Shown here piece by piece: positions 13,050 through 16,394 of a DNA stretch of 16,394 nt (its first letter is position 1; every line of letters starts with the position of its first letter). The position numbers were made by a program, and so were the translations under genes. A model generated the notes under the pieces. The model ran no database searches. It saw nothing but the letters and a program-made list of their open reading frames with translations, and had not been told where the DNA came from. Source of the DNA: CAZVJA01 sp964626885 (GTDB taxonomy: Bacteria > Planctomycetota > Planctomycetia > Planctomycetales > Planctomycetaceae); contig CAZVJA010000111.1 in the NCBI GenBank assembly GCA_964626885.1, positions 1-16,394 on the forward strand. The letters are read 5' to 3'.

Positions 13050-14567
13050 ATGAGCACAGAGAACCAGCCTATGACTACTCATGTCCCTCCGAGCGTTTCG
13101 TATCGCGAAGCGTTTGCGGTCTGGTGCCGAGTCGCGGCGCTCAGCTTTGGAGGACCGGCCGGGCAGATCGCCGTGATGCATCGCATACTCGTCGAAGAGA
13201 AAAAATGGATCAGCGAGCACCGCTTCCTGCACGCGCTTAACTATTGCATGCTGCTCCCCGGTCCGGAAGCGCAGCAACTGGCAACTTACATTGGGTGGCT
13301 GATGCATGGGGTAGGGGGCGGGTTGACGGCGGGGCTCCTGTTTGTGCTGCCCGGGTTCGTGTCGATTCTGGTTTTGAGCCTGCTCTATGCCAGCTTTCAG
13401 CAGACGATGATGGTCGGAGCACTCTTCCTGGGATTAAAGCCCGCGGTCGTAGCGATTGTCGTTGAGGCGCTCATTCGCATTGGAAAACGGGTGCTGCGAA
13501 ATCGCATGATGCTGGGCATCGCTGCGGGAGGTTTTCTCGCGCTCTTTTTCTTCGAGGTTCCGTTTCCGGCAGTCGTGTTCGGTGCAGGGCTGATCGGCCT
13601 GAACAACCGGCGCGGAGCGATCATCGCCGGCATCGGAGTGCTTCTCATCGAGGCGTGGGCCGTTTCGACAATTGCGCCGGTTCCCTGGTCAGCGGGGATT
13701 TCAATTCTGCTGGCAGCTGGTTTTGTGCTGGTGATCGGGCCGCATCTTCCCCCCGACATCTTTCAGATTGTCAAAGGACATGGGAGTCCGAGTAAGCCTT
13801 CGGATGAAAATGAGCTCGACGCCGCGCACATGCGGATGAAACCTTCCTGGAGACGGAGTGCAGCCGTCCTGCTCTTAGGCCTGTCCATCTGGTTTGGCCC
13901 ACTGATCGTCCTGATGCGTTGGCTTGGCCCGGAACATGTGCTGGTGAGCGAAGGGGTGTTTTTCAGCAAGACGGCTGTCGTGACGTTCGGCGGCGCGTAT
14001 TCCGTGCTCTCTTACGTGGCGCAGCAGGCAGTCGAACGATTTCAATGGTTGCAGGCGGGCGAGATGCTCGACGGTCTCGGGATGGCTGAAACGACCCCCG
14101 GACCGTTGATTCAAGTTGTGCAGTTCGTCGGTTTCTTGGGGGCATATCGCCATGCGGCCCCCTTTGATCCAATTGTGGCCGGCGTGCTCGGATCGGCGGT
14201 GACCACCTGGGTGACGTTCGTCCCCTGTTTTCTCTGGATCTTCCTGGGAGCGCCGTACGTGGAGAAACTTAGAGAGAAGCCGGCGCTCAGCGGCGCACTT
14301 TCGGCCATCACCGCGGCCGTGGTGGGGGTGATTTTGAATCTTGCGGTCTGGTTCGCGCTGCACATCCTCTTTGCGGAAGTGGCAACTCATTATGCCTTCG
14401 GCACACGCTGGCTGGTGCCGAATATTTCCACCTTGCAACCGGGCGCGACAGCGATCGCCCTGTTAGCATTCCTGATGCTGTTCTATTTCAAACGGGGAAT
14501 GCCGGTAACGTTAACAGTTGCGGGGATCGCAGGTTTGGTGCTCTCGGTCTACAAGTCGCTGATCTAA
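13050..14567 (+). CDS. chrA: Chromate transporter, two-domain (long-chain) ChrA
   Basis: 505 residues from ATG 13050 (a second ATG at 13071 is also possible). The frame is open back to 12591 but that part is antisense to the cytochrome gene. ChrA proteins are inner-membrane transporters that expel chromate. The first CHR domain (about 17-235) has LSFGGPAGQIAVM (31-43), LLPGPEAQQLATYIGW and many hydrophobic helices. A charged linker (about 242-268) separates it from the second CHR domain (about 270-503), with VTFGGAYSVLSYV (311-323) and GMAETTPGPLIQVVQFVGF. It is somewhat longer than the roughly 400 residues common in long-chain ChrA, partly because of the linker. A terminator follows directly. 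No clear Shine-Dalgarno precedes either start. Confidence 0.92.
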   Translation: MSTENQPMTTHVPPSVSYREAFAVWCRVAALSFGGPAGQIAVMHRILVEEKKWISEHRFLHALNYCMLLPGPEAQQLATYIGWLMHGVGGGLTAGLLFVLPGFVSILVLSLLYASFQQTMMVGALFLGLKPAVVAIVVEALIRIGKRVLRNRMMLGIAAGGFLALFFFEVPFPAVVFGAGLIGLNNRRGAIIAGIGVLLIEAWAVSTIAPVPWSAGISILLAAGFVLVIGPHLPPDIFQIVKGHGSPSKPSDENELDAAHMRMKPSWRRSAAVLLLGLSIWFGPLIVLMRWLGPEHVLVSEGVFFSKTAVVTFGGAYSVLSYVAQQAVERFQWLQAGEMLDGLGMAETTPGPLIQVVQFVGFLGAYRHAAPFDPIVAGVLGSAVTTWVTFVPCFLWIFLGAPYVEKLREKPALSGALSAITAAVVGVILNLAVWFALHILFAEVATHYAFGTRWLVPNISTLQPGATAIALLAFLMLFYFKRGMPVTLTVAGIAGLVLSVYKSLI

Positions 14568-14570
14568 TGC

Positions 14571-14608
14571 GTGATCGACCGGCTCGTCCGGGTCGCTTTT
14601 TTTATCAC
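14571..14608 (+). terminator. Intrinsic terminator of chrA
   Basis: CGACCGG (14576-14582) pairs with CC, a bulged G, and GGTCG (14588-14595) around a CTCGT loop, followed by C and seven T's (14597-14603). The outer GTGAT (14571-14575) and ATCAC (14604-14608) can extend the pairing. It starts three bases after the chrA stop. A second small perfect hairpin, CCACCG-GT-CGGTGG, follows at 14608-14621. Confidence 0.8.
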
Positions 14609-14760
14609 CACCGGTCGGTGGGCGGCGTGACCGAACTGCCTCTGTCCAAGCTTGCAAATCAGAGAACGGCATACTCAAAAGATTTTTCGCGGATCAGAGG
14701 CTGCTGTTGTTCCTAGTGTTTCTCTCACACACGCCGCGCGACGCCATCATTTGGCGGGAT

Positions 14761-16143
14761 TCATTTACCGGACGAAGATGTTGCGGCCGGGACGGCCCCT
14801 TTCGTGATACGGTATAGCCGCGACTCCGTGCGGATGAACAAGCTGCCGTCGGCGATGGCGGGGGTGGCCATGCTGAATTCTTCAAGGTCGTTCTTTTGGA
14901 GCACCTTGAATTTGCTGCCGGCTTCAATCACATACGTCAGGCCATCTTCATTTAAGCAGAAAATCTTTCCGTCATACGCCCAAGGGGACGCCGTGAACGC
15001 TCCGCCGCCGATGCGTACCTTCGGCTGGTCATACACCTGTTTGCCGGTGCGGGCATCGAAGCAGCCAAGGAACCCCTGATCGTACAACACGTACAGATTG
15101 TCGCCGTAGACAATGGGGGAGACGTTATAAGGACCGGCCTGCGGCTGGCTCCAGGCGACAAATTCGTTGCTCGTCTCTTTTTCTTTGAGAGAGATATCCC
15201 CCGACGCTCCCGGCCGGATCGCGAAGATCGGCTTGCGGGTGTCGAGCACATACCCCGAACAAAGATAAAGCAAACCGAACCGCTCGAACGGCGTCGGGAT
15301 GACAATCGACGACATTCCCCCCATCTCCCACAGCAGCTTGCCGTCGAGATCGTAAGAGCGAATCCGCTTCTTACCCGGCGTGATGATTTCCGTGCGCTTC
15401 TCACTGTTCCAGACAAATGGTGTCGCCCAGTTCGATTTTTCATCTCGGTCGACGCGCCAGATCTGCTCGCCGGTTTTCGCATCAAACGCGACCAGATAGG
15501 ACTGCTTGTCGTTATCGTTGACAATGTACAACCGGCCGTCGTGCAGCACGGGTGAGGCGGCGGTTCCCCAGCCATGCGCGGTCGGTACGCTCTCCCATTT
15601 CTTGTTCCACAATTCCTTCCCCTGCATGTCGAAGCAGAAGAGGCCGATGTTTCCGAAGTAGGCGTAAACTCGCTCACCGTCGGTGACAGGGGTCTCCGAA
15701 GCGAGCGTGTTCTTCAGATGATGCCCATGCTCAGGGATTCCCTCATGGACTGTTTTCTCCCAGAGAATCTTGCCGCTGCCGATACTCAGACTATACACAA
15801 CCCAGCGATGCGGCTCTTTAGGCGCGGGCCGGTCGCCGCCGAAGTAGAGCCCTTTCTTGATTTGTTCCTTGTCGCCTCCCTCGCGAATGGCGGTGGTTAC
15901 GAACAGACGGTCTCCCCACACGATCGGCGACGACCATCCTTTGCCGGGGATCTCGACACTCCAGGCGACGTTCTCTTTCTTGCTCCAGGTGTCGGGAAGA
16001 CCGGTCTCCTGGCTGATGCCGTCGGAATGCGGGCCGCGGAACTGCGGCCAGTTGTCCTGAGACAAGGACTTCTGCACCGGAACGGAAATCATCAGAAACG
16101 CGGAAAGAGTCAGCACGCTCCACTGGATGTATCGCCTCATCAT
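14761..16143 (-). CDS. Secreted PQQ-like beta-propeller repeat protein (BamB-like)
   Basis: About 461 residues from Met at 16143 (or its neighbour at 16140); an in-frame GTG extension to 16191 would only lengthen the signal. The start MMRRYIQWSVLTLSAFLMIS is an export signal, cut near SLSQD. NWPQFRGPHSDG follows, the entry motif of a large family abundant in planctomycetes. The body shows repeated propeller blades ending in a Trp-containing strand: GKILWEKTV, GKELWNKKW, GEQIWRVDRD, DGKLLWEMGG and GKQVYDQPK. These are typical of PQQ-like (WD40-like) repeats as in BamB and quinoprotein dehydrogenases. I see no catalytic dehydrogenase residues, so PQQ binding is doubtful and a scaffold or binding role is more likely. 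The gene stands alone. A small hairpin (CGCCA-TCATT-TGGCG, 14742-14756) follows its stop but lacks a T-run. Confidence 0.88.
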   Translation of the reverse strand: MMRRYIQWSVLTLSAFLMISVPVQKSLSQDNWPQFRGPHSDGISQETGLPDTWSKKENVAWSVEIPGKGWSSPIVWGDRLFVTTAIREGGDKEQIKKGLYFGGDRPAPKEPHRWVVYSLSIGSGKILWEKTVHEGIPEHGHHLKNTLASETPVTDGERVYAYFGNIGLFCFDMQGKELWNKKWESVPTAHGWGTAASPVLHDGRLYIVNDNDKQSYLVAFDAKTGEQIWRVDRDEKSNWATPFVWNSEKRTEIITPGKKRIRSYDLDGKLLWEMGGMSSIVIPTPFERFGLLYLCSGYVLDTRKPIFAIRPGASGDISLKEKETSNEFVAWSQPQAGPYNVSPIVYGDNLYVLYDQGFLGCFDARTGKQVYDQPKVRIGGGAFTASPWAYDGKIFCLNEDGLTYVIEAGSKFKVLQKNDLEEFSMATPAIADGSLFIRTESRLYRITKGAVPAATSSSGK

Positions 16144-16199
16144 TGTTGATCTCCGATGGCTTCCACTGTTCTCCGCGACGGGTGATTGCACTGCCGTAG

Positions 16200-16279
16200 A
16201 TCATACCAGTATGGTGGCTGGAGCGGAGCGCTCGGGTGCCACTGCCCAGGGCGAGTCAATTATTCAAACTGGGAAATGG
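16200..16279. other. Intergenic DNA upstream of the PQQ-repeat gene
   Basis: No gene is visible. The sequence holds the palindrome GAGCGCTC (within 16220-16235) and a GGGTGCCACTGCCCAGGGC segment. That segment resembles the dispersed non-coding repeats I associate with planctomycete genomes and runs into the paired inverted repeats at 16280. The promoter of the PQQ-repeat gene must lie here or in 16144-16199, but I see no clear boxes. Confidence 0.4.
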
Positions 16280-16353
16280 GTGGCACGCCCTGAGTCCGCG
16301 AAGGGCGTGGCGGAAACCGGAACCACGCCCTTCCTTGCGTCAGGGCGTGCCAC
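16280..16353. repeat. Nested inverted repeats (REP/MITE-like element)
   Basis: The outer arms GTGGCACGCCCTGA (16280-16293) and TCAGGGCGTGCCAC (16340-16353) are perfect 14-base inverted copies. Inside them GAAGGGCGTGG (16300-16310) and CCACGCCCTTC (16323-16333) form a perfect 11-base pair of arms with a 12-base centre. The 8-mer CACGCCCT occurs at 16284-16291 and 16324-16331, and its complement AGGGCGTG at 16302-16309 and 16342-16349, each pair exactly 40 bases apart. The stretch can therefore fold as one long stem or as two tandem 8-bp hairpins. Confidence 0.85.
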
Positions 16354-16373
16354 ACACACGCTCGCGGGGGTGG

Positions 16374-16394
16374 CCCACCTTGCTTCAAGGTGGG
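16374..16394. repeat. Perfect hairpin at the right edge
   Basis: CCCACCTT (16374-16381) and AAGGTGGG (16387-16394) are exact inverted copies around a 5-base loop; the stem may continue beyond the window. It belongs to the same structured intergenic stretch as the nested repeat to its left. Confidence 0.75.

Noticed and set aside
14742..14756. Terminator for the PQQ-repeat gene
   Set aside because: The five-base-pair hairpin after the stop has no T-run on the minus strand.

Overview
The window most likely comes from a member of the Planctomycetota. This rests on family content rather than on a marker gene. A BamB-like PQQ propeller with the WPQFRGP start, a DUF6807 protein, an ECF sigma/membrane anti-sigma pair and a short protein of a type I associate with this phylum occur together. 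The DNA is moderately GC-rich, and many starts lack a clear Shine-Dalgarno. No rRNA, tRNA, CRISPR array or transposase is visible.

Layout, left to right. (a) 1-292 has no recognisable gene but carries a terminator-like hairpin with a T-run (212-248). (b) 293-2904, plus strand: a soluble globin-coupled sensor histidine kinase, ATGA-overlapped with an ANTAR response regulator. This is a gas or heme sensor wired to an RNA-binding output. (c) 2929-5068, minus strand: a BON-domain protein, a desulforedoxin-hemerythrin fusion and a GalT-type uridylyltransferase. (d) 5189-10860, minus strand: a probable five-gene operon of ECF sigma factor, membrane anti-sigma-like protein, secreted PDZ protein, NAD(P)-dependent beta-hydroxyacid dehydrogenase and secreted DUF6807/TIM-barrel hydrolase fusion, closed by a terminator at 5189-5229. 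(e) 10964-11956, plus strand: a ROK sugar kinase that has lost most of the usual zinc cysteines. (f) 11976-12903, minus strand: a single-heme cytochrome c-like protein followed by an 87-residue conserved hypothetical. (g) 13050-14567, plus strand: a two-domain ChrA transporter with its own terminator. (h) 14761-16143, minus strand: a secreted PQQ-like beta-propeller. (i) 16200-16394: intergenic DNA rich in inverted repeats.

The two most notable themes are redox/gas sensing on the left and an envelope-signalling operon in the middle. On the left, a heme-globin kinase with an ANTAR regulator sits tail to tail with a cluster that includes a rubrerythrin-like combination of an Fe(Cys)4 domain and a diiron hemerythrin domain. 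In the middle, sigma and anti-sigma genes lie upstream of a secreted PDZ protein and sugar-processing enzymes. All functional links between genes are inferred from family membership and gene order.
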